From Methanococcoides vulcani (GTDB lineage Archaea > Halobacteriota > Methanosarcinia > Methanosarcinales > Methanosarcinaceae), in the NCBI RefSeq assembly GCF_900111645.1, contig NZ_FOHQ01000006.1, positions 114,755-178,754 on the forward strand: a stretch of 64,000 nucleotides of DNA. Reading direction: 5' to 3'. Position numbers and translations under genes: made by a program. Of this stretch, positions 1-9,102 are shown one piece after another (within the stretch, counting starts at the first letter, position 1; every line of letters begins with the position of its first letter). The notes under the pieces are model-generated. The model was not told the DNA's origin. It saw only the letters and a list, made by a program, of their open reading frames with translations, and did not search any database.

Positions 1-11
1 TTCATTCAAAT

Positions 12-1928
12 TCAAATAATACCGACACCAACAAAAGTTATTTTCGACTCCATCGGAGGATGGCGCCATCCTTCCGGTGAAACATGCTTTTCTGTTACCG
101 TTACATTAACGTTGTTTTCCCGAATACCACATTCACTCATATAGCTATAGGTCATCGACCTGCCATGATCGTTAGCAAAAGCCAATGCCTGCACGTATGT
201 GTCGAACTTCAGTCTTCCATCGGGAGAAAACACAAAGAAATCCCTGTCAGGATCATTCACTGATACCGGCTTTATTAGTATCTCTATCCTTTTGATGCCT
301 TTGCCAAAAAGTGCCCCTGCAGCATTACCTACTTCAGCATGATCCGGAACGAGTATGTCAGCATTTATAAAGGATTTTATCTCATCCTTATAAGCTGTTA
401 CAGGACCTCCCAGAAGTACCACCGGAACTTCCACATCGAACTTTGCCTTGAACTTTCCATCAACTATCTTTTCAATACCTGAACGGTCCACTCCCGGAAG
501 GATGTAAGACATCAGTTCAAGTGACATGTTCCTTGCAAATCTTTTTTTCAGGGAAGCAGAAAGCTCATACTTACCTGTGTTGTTCAGCTTTGCAATTACA
601 TCTGCACCCAATTTGGATGCCTCGGAGTTCCACTCATCATACTCGCCCAGCACATGAAGCACATCAGTTGGTGTAAAACCGATAGCCTGAACAAGTCTTT
701 TCTTTATAAGAGAGCTCAGTACAAAGGAAGATGGCGGTTTTTTAAGCCTGCTGGACATGTCATCGAACGAAACAGGATCAGCTCCGATCACAGACAGGAC
801 CATCTCCTCGTTCTCTGTCAGTTCAACGATCTCATGACTGGTCCTCACAAAGAACTTGGTTGGCTGGATGTTCTCATCAAAAAGCCTGCGAGAAGGAACT
901 ACAATTCTCTTTAATTTTTCGAGAAATCCCTTATATTTAACAGCAGCAAGACATAACGGTTCCACCCTTCTGGGACCTATGTAAACGTTCTTGTCCTTTG
1001 TCCATATATGGCTGTCACCACCCATTGCAGATGTTTCCATGTGAATTGCCTTGACCTTTGTCTGCCAGCCACCGACAATTGCACCGGCTTCACTAAGATC
1101 CGGTACATTATCACAAAGCATGGAAACGTCAGTACTTGTACCACCAACATCTATGACAGCACATGTAGCTATATCAGTAAGATAGGAAGCACCTATCAGA
1201 CTTGCAGCAGGACCTGAGAATATCGTTTCGATGGGTCTTTCCAGTGCATCCCTGATACCAACCACAGAACCATCGCATTTGAGCATGATAAGTCTTGAAT
1301 CCATCTGCCTTCTTTTCATCTCGGAGATGATCGCATTTATGAAATGTTTTCCAACAGGAAGCAACTGTGCATTTAGATAAGCTGTCACTGACCTCTCATA
1401 AGCACCAATATCCTGGGAAAGTTCATGGCCGCATACGACTGGTTTGCCAGTAAGTTTTGTGATCAGCTCCTTTACCCGGAGTTCATGCTCAGGATTACGT
1501 ATACTGAAATGTCCAGATACAGCAAACGCCGATACATTATCCTGGACCCTCAGGACGAAGTTCTTCACCGCTTCTATATCCAGAGGTGCCATCTCTTCTC
1601 CCATGTGATCATGGCCACCTGTAACAAAAATGATGTCATTCGTCGGGAAATCCTTTTCGATATTATGATCACCTGCAAGAATAAGAGCAACAGGATAACC
1701 AGTATCTTCCAGAACGGTATTTGTGGCAAGTGTTGTGGAAAGCGATACAAGTTTTACTTTTTTTAGGTATCCCTCATCGATACCATCGATTGCATTTTTT
1801 ATTCCCTCTATAAGATCAGGATACGTTGTCAGTGCCTTGTTGGAAGTTACAACTGACCTGTCAGAATCCCTCACAAGGATCGCATCCGTATATGTTCCAC
1901 CTGCATCAATACCCAAACTATATTGCAT
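12..1928 (-). CDS. Hydantoinase/oxoprolinase family protein
   Basis: The 638-residue protein has the ASKHA-like phosphate-binding segment IDAGGTYTDAIL at residues 7-18 and a second one, VGGTSTDVS, near residue 260, the pair typical of HyuA/oxoprolinase N-terminal and central domains. The family hydrolyses cyclic amides (hydantoins, 5-oxoproline) using ATP. In methanogens, homologues are often seen near methyltransferase genes, but their substrate is not established. The ATG at 1928 is preceded by GGTGAT, a good Shine-Dalgarno match. It is the last of a run of minus-strand genes, and no partner HyuB gene lies before the window edge. The family call is firm; the substrate is unknown. Confidence 0.85.
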   Translation of the reverse strand: MQYSLGIDAGGTYTDAILVRDSDRSVVTSNKALTTYPDLIEGIKNAIDGIDEGYLKKVKLVSLSTTLATNTVLEDTGYPVALILAGDHNIEKDFPTNDIIFVTGGHDHMGEEMAPLDIEAVKNFVLRVQDNVSAFAVSGHFSIRNPEHELRVKELITKLTGKPVVCGHELSQDIGAYERSVTAYLNAQLLPVGKHFINAIISEMKRRQMDSRLIMLKCDGSVVGIRDALERPIETIFSGPAASLIGASYLTDIATCAVIDVGGTSTDVSMLCDNVPDLSEAGAIVGGWQTKVKAIHMETSAMGGDSHIWTKDKNVYIGPRRVEPLCLAAVKYKGFLEKLKRIVVPSRRLFDENIQPTKFFVRTSHEIVELTENEEMVLSVIGADPVSFDDMSSRLKKPPSSFVLSSLIKKRLVQAIGFTPTDVLHVLGEYDEWNSEASKLGADVIAKLNNTGKYELSASLKKRFARNMSLELMSYILPGVDRSGIEKIVDGKFKAKFDVEVPVVLLGGPVTAYKDEIKSFINADILVPDHAEVGNAAGALFGKGIKRIEILIKPVSVNDPDRDFFVFSPDGRLKFDTYVQALAFANDHGRSMTYSYMSECGIRENNVNVTVTEKHVSPEGWRHPPMESKITFVGVGII

Positions 1929-2002
1929 TAGTAATCACCGTTTATTCCTACCGTTACAACCGGACATATTCGGACTCAATTGAAAGCGGTAATTCACATC
2001 AC

Positions 2003-2848
2003 TTATAGAGGTTCGATATGAACAAATACGTCCGAAACCCCTCTAAACGTTCTCTTTAATTCATTTTCAATACGTCTTACAACTCTCTGGGAATCCCTGA
2101 TATGCATATCAGACATTACTTTTACATGAAGATCAACAAAGATACTCTGTGAAGCTCCATGTGCACGCACCATGTAGCAATTCTCCACACCATCGATCGA
2201 ATTTACGATCCTGCGTACAGCGGTTTCGTCAAGCCTGCATGCATCACATAATGTATTACTGGATTCTACAATGATAAATGTGCATTCTTTAAAAAGAAAT
2301 GCTACTATTAAAAATACAACCAGAAGTTCTGCCAGCGGATAGATCGTTCCCGAGATCAGAATTCCTGCAACGACAACTGACAACAACAGGTCAGTTTCGA
2401 TCAGAGATATATTGAATATCTCATTTTTCTCTGAAGAATCATTTTCGTTTTTGATCTTCAGTATCAAAATATCCAGCATAATTGCAATAAGTACTGTTGC
2501 AAGCACAAATGAATAAAATCCGTAATAGCTATCGACTGATACAGCCGTAATTAGTGTTTTTAGAATGTCAAGACCAAATAGAATGAACATTAAGGCAACA
2601 AAAAGAGAGATCAATGAACCATATTTTTTATAGCCATATGGATGGTCCTTCTCAGCAAAATGTGAAACAATCTGTGGACCGAATATTCTGGCAGATCCTA
2701 TTATACAGACAAAAAGTGAATAATATCCTATTAATTCAATTGCAGAGAGATCGACATATATTCCCATAGCTATCTTTAGTATTGCCATTGCCAGATAAAC
2801 TGAAAAGACTGCAAATGATGTTCCTTTTACTGTAGATATTTCCCACAT
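2003..2848 (-). CDS. Cation diffusion facilitator (CDF) transporter
   Basis: The 281-residue membrane protein has about five or six hydrophobic segments in residues 15-190. The family signature DHPYGYKKYGS follows the second or third helix. A soluble C-terminal dimerisation domain of about 80 residues (VRAHGASQSIFVDLHVKV, then a helix and a final VHIEPL strand) is the usual CDF cytoplasmic ferredoxin-like fold. CDF proteins export Zn2+, Fe2+, Mn2+ or Co2+ in exchange for protons. The metal cannot be read from the sequence. Neighbouring corrinoid and zinc methyltransferases make zinc or cobalt homeostasis a reasonable guess only. A GGGATCGG ribosome site precedes the ATG. Confidence 0.85.
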   Translation of the reverse strand: MWEISTVKGTSFAVFSVYLAMAILKIAMGIYVDLSAIELIGYYSLFVCIIGSARIFGPQIVSHFAEKDHPYGYKKYGSLISLFVALMFILFGLDILKTLITAVSVDSYYGFYSFVLATVLIAIMLDILILKIKNENDSSEKNEIFNISLIETDLLLSVVVAGILISGTIYPLAELLVVFLIVAFLFKECTFIIVESSNTLCDACRLDETAVRRIVNSIDGVENCYMVRAHGASQSIFVDLHVKVMSDMHIRDSQRVVRRIENELKRTFRGVSDVFVHIEPL

Positions 2849-2875
2849 TCCGATCCCTTCATTTTTCAGATCAAG

Positions 2876-2901
2876 TCCAGCCGGTCAACCGACCAGCTGG
2901 A
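2876..2901 (-). terminator. Hairpin after the YaaH-type transporter gene
   Basis: TCCAGC at 2876-2881 pairs with GCTGGA at 2896-2901, and the loop holds a second small inverted repeat (CGGT/ACCG). It lies about 30 nt past the stop of the YaaH-type gene in the minus direction. No clear T-run follows, so this is a weak terminator call. Confidence 0.3.
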
Positions 2902-2932
2902 AACTTGAATGTACCTATTTTGCACCGTAGAT

Positions 2933-3508
2933 TTACAGCGGTGCAACTGTCTTACCGAATACGGAATTCGTTACGAGTGCAAGTGAAGTGTACATTGCAG
3001 AAAGACCAAGTAATAAGGTCACGAAACCTGCAAGTGAACCAACTCCAATTCCAAAGTTCACAGCTGCATTCAGGAAGAATGTCAGTGTAAGTGTAAAGAA
3101 TACCACAATTATTGCCTTAACTCCGATCTTAAATGTAACAAGCAATAACACCAGAGAAACTATACCCCATATCAGAAGGTAGAAACCAACTGAGGCTGCA
3201 CTGGCTGCACCGAGCACTCCGCCTGCGAGACCTGCAGACATCAGTATGAATGCCAAGGAGAACCAGAACAAGCCAAAGGCTGAGAATGCAGTTGCTCCGA
3301 AAACATCTCCTTTTTTCCAGCCCTGAATACCTGCAAATACCTGTGCAAATCCACCAAGGAAGATGGACATTGATACTACCATTGTAGCGTCTGCAAAGAA
3401 TCCTAAACCCATAAGACCTAACATTGTAGCAGCAAGACCAAGTCCCATGAACCCAAGAGGTGCCGGATCTGCTGTATTGTCAACTATACTTAAATTCTCG
3501 TCTGTCAA
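2933..3508 (-). CDS. GPR1/FUN34/YaaH (SatP) family transporter
   Basis: The 191-residue protein consists of six closely packed hydrophobic helices with a short polar N-terminus. It carries the family signature around APLGFMGLGLAATMLGLMG and a later FAGIQGW-type motif. This family carries acetate or succinate, and perhaps ammonium, across the cytoplasmic membrane as an oligomeric channel-like transporter. The start is a TTG at 3508 with the near-perfect ribosome site AGGAAGTGATC a few bases upstream, so TTG is preferred over any internal ATG. An AT-rich TATA-like tract (AATATATATT) lies near 3565-3575. Acetate as substrate would fit a methanogen but is inference. Confidence 0.85.
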   Translation of the reverse strand: MTDENLSIVDNTADPAPLGFMGLGLAATMLGLMGLGFFADATMVVSMSIFLGGFAQVFAGIQGWKKGDVFGATAFSAFGLFWFSLAFILMSAGLAGGVLGAASAASVGFYLLIWGIVSLVLLLVTFKIGVKAIIVVFFTLTLTFFLNAAVNFGIGVGSLAGFVTLLLGLSAMYTSLALVTNSVFGKTVAPL

Positions 3509-3766
3509 AGATGATCACTTCCTGTTTTATTGTAATAATGGATGTTGTAAACTACTAACCAATAATATATATTTAAACAATTATAAATTATAATGTATAA
3601 TAAAGCGAAACCTCGCTCACTAAAAATAAAAAATACAATTTAAAGGAGATAAAGGAGTTTGTAAATTCCTGGGTATCGCCTCCTATTTGTTTGTTTGCTT
3701 TACGGAAAGGGTGTTACCGTAGTTAGTAAAGGGGTTTTTAAACGTCTGTAATACAAGGTGATGAAA

Positions 3767-3791
3767 GTAGCCCCGAAAAATCCGGGGCTAC
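3767..3791 (-). terminator. Strong hairpin terminator of mtaC1B1
   Basis: A perfect 9-bp stem (GTAGCCCCG / CGGGGCTAC) with a 7-nt A-rich loop lies about 35 nt after the mtaB1 stop. It is the most GC-rich hairpin in this AT-rich gap. The rest of 3509-3825 holds the promoter region of the transporter gene and no gene. Confidence 0.6.
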
Positions 3792-3825
3792 AGTCCACGT
3801 CTGGAAAAACTTTCCGGCACGTTGC

Positions 3826-5211
3826 TTAGAGACCGTAGTTCTCAGGCAAGAATACCTTGACTTCTTCCTTGTACTTGCTCATGCAGTCGCTCATGAAGGT
3901 GTCCTGGTCGTCTGTAAGTGCTCCCAGTGCAGCCTTTGCGTCTGCGAGTGCGCCCTTCTCGAACCTTGTGAGTTCGAGCTTGCCTGCAACTCCTTCTTCC
4001 ATGATCTCTATGGATTTGAGTGCAGCGTTCTTTGCACGGAGGTAGATGTCATTTCCGTCTTTGACAATTGCTTCACCAACGCGGTATGCATTGTCATATG
4101 CAAGCACATAGCCCTGTGGATCCCTGTACTTGTCGGAAAGTGTGAACAGGTCTCTGAGATCCTTTGCTTTGCCTGTTGCAGTTGCTGTGTTCATCAAAGC
4201 ACAGTCATATGCAAGGGATTCTGACCAGCACTGGACAGATGTACCACCAAACTCAGCATGATATTCGACAGACTCGTTGGACCAGAGGTCACAGCATTGC
4301 ATGACAAGATTACCCATGACATCGGAGTGTGCGCAGGTTGAACTCTTACCTTCCTGTGCTATTGGGACACCGGCAATTGACTTTACGATGGTGTTCTCAT
4401 ATCCACAGTCCTTACCTGGACCTACAGCTCCTGCCTCGTATGCTGCGAGAGACCTTGGTGCTGAGATTGCCCTTGCAATGATTGCAAGTGTGTGAGCAAG
4501 GTTCTTGTCGAGCAGACCACCTGCAATGAACATTGCAGTATTTGCTTCGGAACAGTCAGTGTCACCAGCTGCAACAACGTTGTTCTTCTTTGCGACACTG
4601 GCGATCTCCTGCCAGATGAAATCCATATCCATGGTACCCAGGCAGCCAATTGCATAGAGCATACCAGGAACATCGTTCCTCAGGATAGAATAGTCGAATA
4701 CTTCCTTACCACCCATTGTCTCAATGGAGAGCAGGTCTGCACCGTTTGATGCTACTTCTTCGAATGATTCCATCAGGGTGTTGAACTTGTCACCTCTGAG
4801 TTCAAGGAAGTCACGGTCTTCACGGATGTCACCAGGTGTGTGTCTTAATGCACATTTGATTCCGTATTCATCGTGGAACTCTTCCATGATAGTCTTCTGT
4901 GCGTGTGCGACCTCTCCTCCCCATGTTGGGTTGTTGGTCATCTGTTCAACGTGTTCTGTCTCAAGTACTACAGCTGGGAAACCTACCTGAACCATACGGT
5001 TCATGATATCTGTGGTGATCCTCTGGTATTCTTTGACGAGTTTCTCCTTTGATGCACCTGCTTCAGGTCTTGGAGCATAGTTCACTTCAGGAGTTGTGTA
5101 TCCGCCACCGATCTCAAGGCCAAGTCCTGCCTTTACAGGGAACTTTGACTTACCGAAGATCATTTCATCTGCACTGCCATATGCCATTTTTGTGTATCTG
5201 TTTATTGCCAT
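3826..5211 (-). CDS. mtaB: Methanol:corrinoid methyltransferase MtaB (copy 1)
   Basis: This zinc enzyme cleaves the C-O bond of methanol and methylates the Co(I) corrinoid of MtaC, the first step of methylotrophic methanogenesis. The 461-residue length is the family norm. Counting from the ATG at 5211 puts the zinc ligands at exactly the positions known for Methanosarcina barkeri MtaB: Glu164 (in SIETMGG), Cys220 (in GDTDCSEAN) and Cys269 (in GKDCGYENT). The open frame extends 38 codons upstream, but the start at 5211 follows GAGGTG and leaves a normal 13-nt gap after mtaC1; the upstream codons overlap mtaC1 and are not family-like. It is transcribed with mtaC1. Confidence 0.97.
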   Translation of the reverse strand: MAINRYTKMAYGSADEMIFGKSKFPVKAGLGLEIGGGYTTPEVNYAPRPEAGASKEKLVKEYQRITTDIMNRMVQVGFPAVVLETEHVEQMTNNPTWGGEVAHAQKTIMEEFHDEYGIKCALRHTPGDIREDRDFLELRGDKFNTLMESFEEVASNGADLLSIETMGGKEVFDYSILRNDVPGMLYAIGCLGTMDMDFIWQEIASVAKKNNVVAAGDTDCSEANTAMFIAGGLLDKNLAHTLAIIARAISAPRSLAAYEAGAVGPGKDCGYENTIVKSIAGVPIAQEGKSSTCAHSDVMGNLVMQCCDLWSNESVEYHAEFGGTSVQCWSESLAYDCALMNTATATGKAKDLRDLFTLSDKYRDPQGYVLAYDNAYRVGEAIVKDGNDIYLRAKNAALKSIEIMEEGVAGKLELTRFEKGALADAKAALGALTDDQDTFMSDCMSKYKEEVKVFLPENYGL

Positions 5212-5224
5212 TTTCTTCACCTCT

Positions 5225-5995
5225 TTAGTGTTTATGGAATTCCTCTTTAAGTGCGCTAATACCTGCTCCGGCAACGATCTTATCTGCCATCTTTGGTGCG
5301 TCAGCAGCTTCTTCACCGTAAACACCTAATTCGTAGGTAGTGACGAAGTCCTGGTTAACTGCTCCACCGCCACAGGCGAATGGGACCTTAAGGCCTGCTT
5401 CAAGCAGCCTGTCGTTGACAGCCTTGAAAGCATACATTGTTGTTGTCATCAGTGCAGTACCTGTAAGCATGATTGGTTTCTCAGCTTTGACAGCCTCGAT
5501 AACTTCATCCACAGGAACGTCACGTCCAAGGTCAACTACTTCGTATCCGTTTGCCCTGAGAAGAGCAGCAACGATGGTCTTTCCAATATCGTGTACATCT
5601 CCTTCTGCTACATGGCATACGACTTTGCCCTTTGAAACAGGTGCTTCGTCAGACTGCTCCTTACAGAAGTCGATACCATCGAGCATTGCATCTGCGGACA
5701 TCATGACGTTTGGAAGGAAGATTACACCCTGGTCGTACAGATCTGTGACAACCTTCATACCTACCATGAGAGCATCGTCGATCAATGCAATTGGGTTTTT
5801 GCCTGCGTCGATTGCCTTCTCGAGACCTTCGATAACGTCGTCTTCCTCGCCTTCAAAGATTGCTTCTGCAATTGGTCTGTATAACTCATCCTTTGGATAG
5901 AGTTCAGCTGCAGCATCTTCAGGCGTCATTGCCTTTTCCATTTTCACATTATACCTTACCAGAATTTCACTGGGATCTATATCGAGACTGGTCAT
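5225..5995 (-). CDS. mtaC: Methanol-specific corrinoid protein MtaC (copy 1)
   Basis: This 256-residue corrinoid carrier accepts the methyl group from MtaB and hands it to MtaA. Residues 25-115 form the helical cap domain. The Rossmann-like cobalamin domain follows, with the B12 signature EGDVHDIGK at 131-139; His135 would be the lower axial cobalt ligand. The downstream TGTALMTTTM and CGGGAV segments complete the dimethylbenzimidazole pocket. An AAAGGAAG ribosome site sits ahead of the ATG. It is first in the mtaC1B1 operon. Compared with copy 2 it has a different C-terminus and more GC-rich codons, so the pairs look like old paralogues, not a recent duplication. Confidence 0.97.
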   Translation of the reverse strand: MTSLDIDPSEILVRYNVKMEKAMTPEDAAAELYPKDELYRPIAEAIFEGEEDDVIEGLEKAIDAGKNPIALIDDALMVGMKVVTDLYDQGVIFLPNVMMSADAMLDGIDFCKEQSDEAPVSKGKVVCHVAEGDVHDIGKTIVAALLRANGYEVVDLGRDVPVDEVIEAVKAEKPIMLTGTALMTTTMYAFKAVNDRLLEAGLKVPFACGGGAVNQDFVTTYELGVYGEEAADAPKMADKIVAGAGISALKEEFHKH

Positions 5996-6027
5996 GTTTT
6001 ACTTCCTTTGTTCTTTTTTATGTATTG

Positions 6028-6058
6028 AGACGATCATTAAACAGTTAGAAGATCGTCT
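6028..6058 (-). promoter_or_regulatory. Inverted repeat in the mtaC1 leader
   Basis: AGACGATC at 6028-6035 and its exact complement GATCGTCT at 6051-6058 flank a 15-nt loop about 35-60 nt upstream of the mtaC1 start. It lies inside the predicted 5' leader. It may be an operator or an RNA hairpin; the role is inferred. Confidence 0.35.
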
Positions 6059-6113
6059 TCGATCCAATCCATCAGATTTCGTCCTGAAATCCTAATAATA
6101 CGTCTGGTATTTC

Positions 6114-6125
6114 TGTATATAAACA
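6114..6125 (-). promoter_or_regulatory. TATA box of mtaC1B1
   Basis: On the minus strand the block reads TGTTTATATACA, close to the archaeal TTTATATA consensus. It would start transcription near 6090 and leave a leader of about 95 nt. The rest of 5996-6772 is very AT-rich, has no convincing gene and holds only scattered TATA-like tracts. Confidence 0.45.
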
Positions 6126-6772
6126 TTTCTATTTAAAGGGTTTACTATATAAATATAACGAGTGATACCAATTAATTTTAATAGTAAATTTTAAAAGACA
6201 AAACCGCTTACTGATATTGGAAATCTAATGCAAAAAAGCATTGGTAAAAAATAGAAGATTATATGGCATAGAAATACTTATATATAATAAATATTTTTCA
6301 TCGAAATTAAACATATATAAAAATATATCCCTGGATGCAAGATAGAATTAAACACATTAAATGTAAAGAAAAAAGTCTATTGATTCCGATACTGGACTTT
6401 AATTAGATTAAATTTGAAAAAAGTACATACAAAGTTATAGAAAGTTATATATAGTGCTATACATCCAGATTTATTATTAATAGAGAGGAAAAACAATAAC
6501 AACCGGCAGAATAAACGAAAAAACAAAGAAATAATGTAACTTTCATTTGTGAAAAAATTCTAAAGATTAGTACGGCAATAGATATATTGAGGAGATAATA
6601 TAATAACATAAAATAATTAACACCACTGCTAGCTATCAAAATACTTAAATAATACTTCAGTGCGCAACACCTGCATTGCCAAACAGATGATCCTGAATAT
6701 CAGGACAATAACATTGTACCGCAATTAGCAGAAGAAAAATAGTATCTAAATTAAAGAGAAAAAAGTAAATAA

Positions 6773-6790
6773 TGAGAAGATATCTTCTCA
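6773..6790 (-). terminator. Palindromic terminator overlapping the mtaB2 stop
   Basis: TGAGAAGATATCTTCTCA is a perfect 18-bp palindrome whose first three bases are the mtaB2 stop codon in the minus direction. A T-rich tract with a TTTTTT run follows. Together they look like an intrinsic-type terminator for mtaC2B2. Confidence 0.55.
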
Positions 6791-8173
6791 ATAACCATAA
6801 TTCTCAGGCCTGAATTCATCCATTTCAGTCTTGAACTTGTCCATTTGCTCTTCAATGAAAACATCCTTCTCATCGGTAAGGGAATGAAGTATCTTGGTAG
6901 CGTTTGCCAGAGATGCTTTCTCGAACTTGGAAAGTTCTAATTGCCCTTTTGAACCCCTCTCAACAATATCACAGGCTTCAATTGCAGCGTTTTTTGAACG
7001 CAAATATATATCATTTCCATCCTTTACGATAGCTTCCCCGATCCTGTACGCATTGTCAAATGCAAGTATGAAGGACTGAGGATCACGATATCGGTCCGAA
7101 ACCATCAGGACATCCCTGAAAACCTTTGCATAACCAGCCTCAATAGCCGTATTCAGCATTGAGCAATCATAGGATAATGTTTCGCCCCAGCACTGGACAC
7201 TTGTACCGCCAAATTCACCATGATATTCTACGGACTCATTGGACCAGAGATCACAGCACTGCATAACAAGATTACCCATAAGATCCGAATGAGCACAGGT
7301 GGAAGCTTTTCCTTCCTGTGAAATGGGAACACCAGTGATAGCCTTGATAATCGTGTTCTCATAACCACAATCCTTTCCCGGCCCAACAGCTCCTGCCTCG
7401 TATGCTGCAAGCGACCTCGGTGCAGAAATAGCCCTTGCCACTATAGCCATTGTATGGGCAAGTTTCCTGTCAAGGAGACCTCCTGCAATGAACATAGCAG
7501 TGTTGGCCTGGGAACAATCGGTATCTCCTGCAGCAATTACATTGTTTTTCTTTGCGATCCTGCTTATCTCGGACCAGATGAATTCAACATCAAGAGTTCC
7601 GAGAATTCCTATTGAGAACAAAATTCCCGGTATGTCGTTATGCAGGATAGCAGTGTCAAAAACGCTCTTGCCTCCAAGGGATTCAATAGAAAGCATATCA
7701 GCACCGCTGGATGCCACCTGCTCAAAAGATTCCATAAGAACATCATAAGGGTCTCCACGCAGGTCAAGACTCTCACGACCTCCGCGAATATCGGCAAGAG
7801 TATTGCGCAATGCACATTTGATACCATATTCATCGTAATATTCTTCCATGATGGTCTTCTGCGCATGTGCGATCTCTGCTCCCCATTCAGGATTCGTGGT
7901 CATCTGAAGCACATGTTCGGTCTCAAGAACTACGGAGGGAAAACCCACCTGGACCATCCTTTGAAGGATATCAGTTGTGATCTTCTCATATTCTGCAACA
8001 AGTTTCTCTTTAGACTCTCCTGATGAAGGCCGAGGTGCATAATTTACTTCTGCAGAAGTGTAACCTGCTCCGATCTCCAGATCAAAGCCTGTACTTACAG
8101 GATAAAGGGAGTGTCCGAAGACCATATCCTCAAAATCATCATATGCCATTTTTGTATAGCGTTTTACATCCAT
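6788..8173 (-). CDS. mtaB: Methanol:corrinoid methyltransferase MtaB (copy 2)
   Basis: A second 461-residue MtaB, colinear with copy 1 without visible gaps. It keeps the zinc ligands Glu164 (SIESLGG), Cys220 (GDTDCSQAN) and Cys269 (GKDCGYENT), so it should be catalytically competent. The frame is open 18 codons further upstream, but the ATG at 8173 (MDVKRYTKMAY) aligns with copy 1, follows GGTGG and leaves 13 nt after mtaC2. Differences from copy 1 are spread along the whole length, as expected of an old paralogue. In Methanosarcina several mtaCB pairs are expressed under different growth phases and substrates; a similar division of labour here is inference. Confidence 0.96.
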   Translation of the reverse strand: MDVKRYTKMAYDDFEDMVFGHSLYPVSTGFDLEIGAGYTSAEVNYAPRPSSGESKEKLVAEYEKITTDILQRMVQVGFPSVVLETEHVLQMTTNPEWGAEIAHAQKTIMEEYYDEYGIKCALRNTLADIRGGRESLDLRGDPYDVLMESFEQVASSGADMLSIESLGGKSVFDTAILHNDIPGILFSIGILGTLDVEFIWSEISRIAKKNNVIAAGDTDCSQANTAMFIAGGLLDRKLAHTMAIVARAISAPRSLAAYEAGAVGPGKDCGYENTIIKAITGVPISQEGKASTCAHSDLMGNLVMQCCDLWSNESVEYHGEFGGTSVQCWGETLSYDCSMLNTAIEAGYAKVFRDVLMVSDRYRDPQSFILAFDNAYRIGEAIVKDGNDIYLRSKNAAIEACDIVERGSKGQLELSKFEKASLANATKILHSLTDEKDVFIEEQMDKFKTEMDEFRPENYGY

Positions 8174-8186
8174 AAAGTAACCACCA

Positions 8187-8951
8187 TCAATGTTTGTGGA
8201 ATTCCTTCCTGAGGCGTTCAACATCAAATCCTTTCAGTATAGCATCTGCGATCTTCGGAACGTCTGCTGCTTCCTCACAATAGAGACCAAGATCGTACTG
8301 GGAAACAAAATCCTGTGTAACTGCACCCCCGCCACATACAACAGGAACGTTAATATCACTATCAAGAAGACGGGAATTCACATCTTTGAATGCAGACATT
8401 GTAGTTGTCATAAGGGCAGTCCCGGTAAGCATGATCGGATTTTCCCTTTTCACAGCAGCAATGACCTCCTCAACGGGAACATCTTTTCCAAGATCAATGA
8501 CCTCATAGCCTTTTGCCTTGAGAAGCACTGTTACGATCTTCTTGCCGATATCATGTATGTCACCTTCTACAACATAGGAAACGATCTTGCCCTTATATTC
8601 GTGCTCCTGACCGGAGCGTTCCTTACAGAACTCAATTCCTTCGATCATTGCCTGAGCTGAGATGATGACATCAGGAAGATAGAGCATATTACCATCATAA
8701 AGTGTTGAAACGATCTCCATTCCCACCATGAGTGCATCATTTATCAGGGATAAAGGATCCTTACCCTTATCTATCGCATTCTGAAGACTTTCCACAACTT
8801 CATCTTCATCTCCTTCAAAAACAGCTCTTGCAACTTCACGTATAGCTTCATCTACCGGAAATAGCTTCTCTGCAACTTCTTCAGGAGTCATTTCCTGTTC
8901 TACCTTTACATTATATCGTACCAATGTACGTTGAGGATTTATGTCGATCAT
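8187..8951 (-). CDS. mtaC: Methanol-specific corrinoid protein MtaC (copy 2)
   Basis: A 254-residue corrinoid protein paralogous to MtaC1, with the helical cap in the first 115 residues. The cobalamin motif EGDIHDIGK follows, with His133 as the likely axial ligand, then TGTALMTTTM and the CGGGAV loop. The start codon follows GGAGGAAT, the strongest ribosome site of the locus. It forms an operon with mtaB2. An insertion-like segment ERSGQEHEYKG between cap and Rossmann domains differs from copy 1. Confidence 0.96.
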   Translation of the reverse strand: MIDINPQRTLVRYNVKVEQEMTPEEVAEKLFPVDEAIREVARAVFEGDEDEVVESLQNAIDKGKDPLSLINDALMVGMEIVSTLYDGNMLYLPDVIISAQAMIEGIEFCKERSGQEHEYKGKIVSYVVEGDIHDIGKKIVTVLLKAKGYEVIDLGKDVPVEEVIAAVKRENPIMLTGTALMTTTMSAFKDVNSRLLDSDINVPVVCGGGAVTQDFVSQYDLGLYCEEAADVPKIADAILKGFDVERLRKEFHKH

Positions 8952-9038
8952 AAATTATTCCTCCATAAATATCAATGGTCTATGGTCCACCCTATAATAA
9001 TTAACAAATCCCGATCAATAAATCATAATCGTTAAGTC

Positions 9039-9050
9039 ATAATATAAATT
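9039..9050 (-). promoter_or_regulatory. TATA box of mtaC2B2
   Basis: AATTTATATT on the minus strand lies about 90 nt ahead of the mtaC2 start. This implies a leader of about 65 nt. It is the only strong TATA-like block close to the gene, but the surroundings are AT-rich. Confidence 0.4.
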
Positions 9051-9102
9051 TAATTGATGATAATTTAATATTATAAATGACAACGCTTTAACACACTAAA
9101 TA

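Noticed and set aside
5212..5325. N-terminal extension of MtaB1 to an upstream ATG
   Set aside because: It would overlap mtaC1 by about 100 bp, lacks a ribosome site and moves the zinc ligands away from the known positions 164/220/269.
6457..6639. 60-codon hydrophobic frame between the two mtaCB operons
   Set aside because: Very AT-rich DNA produces hydrophobic codons by chance; no ribosome site or family likeness.
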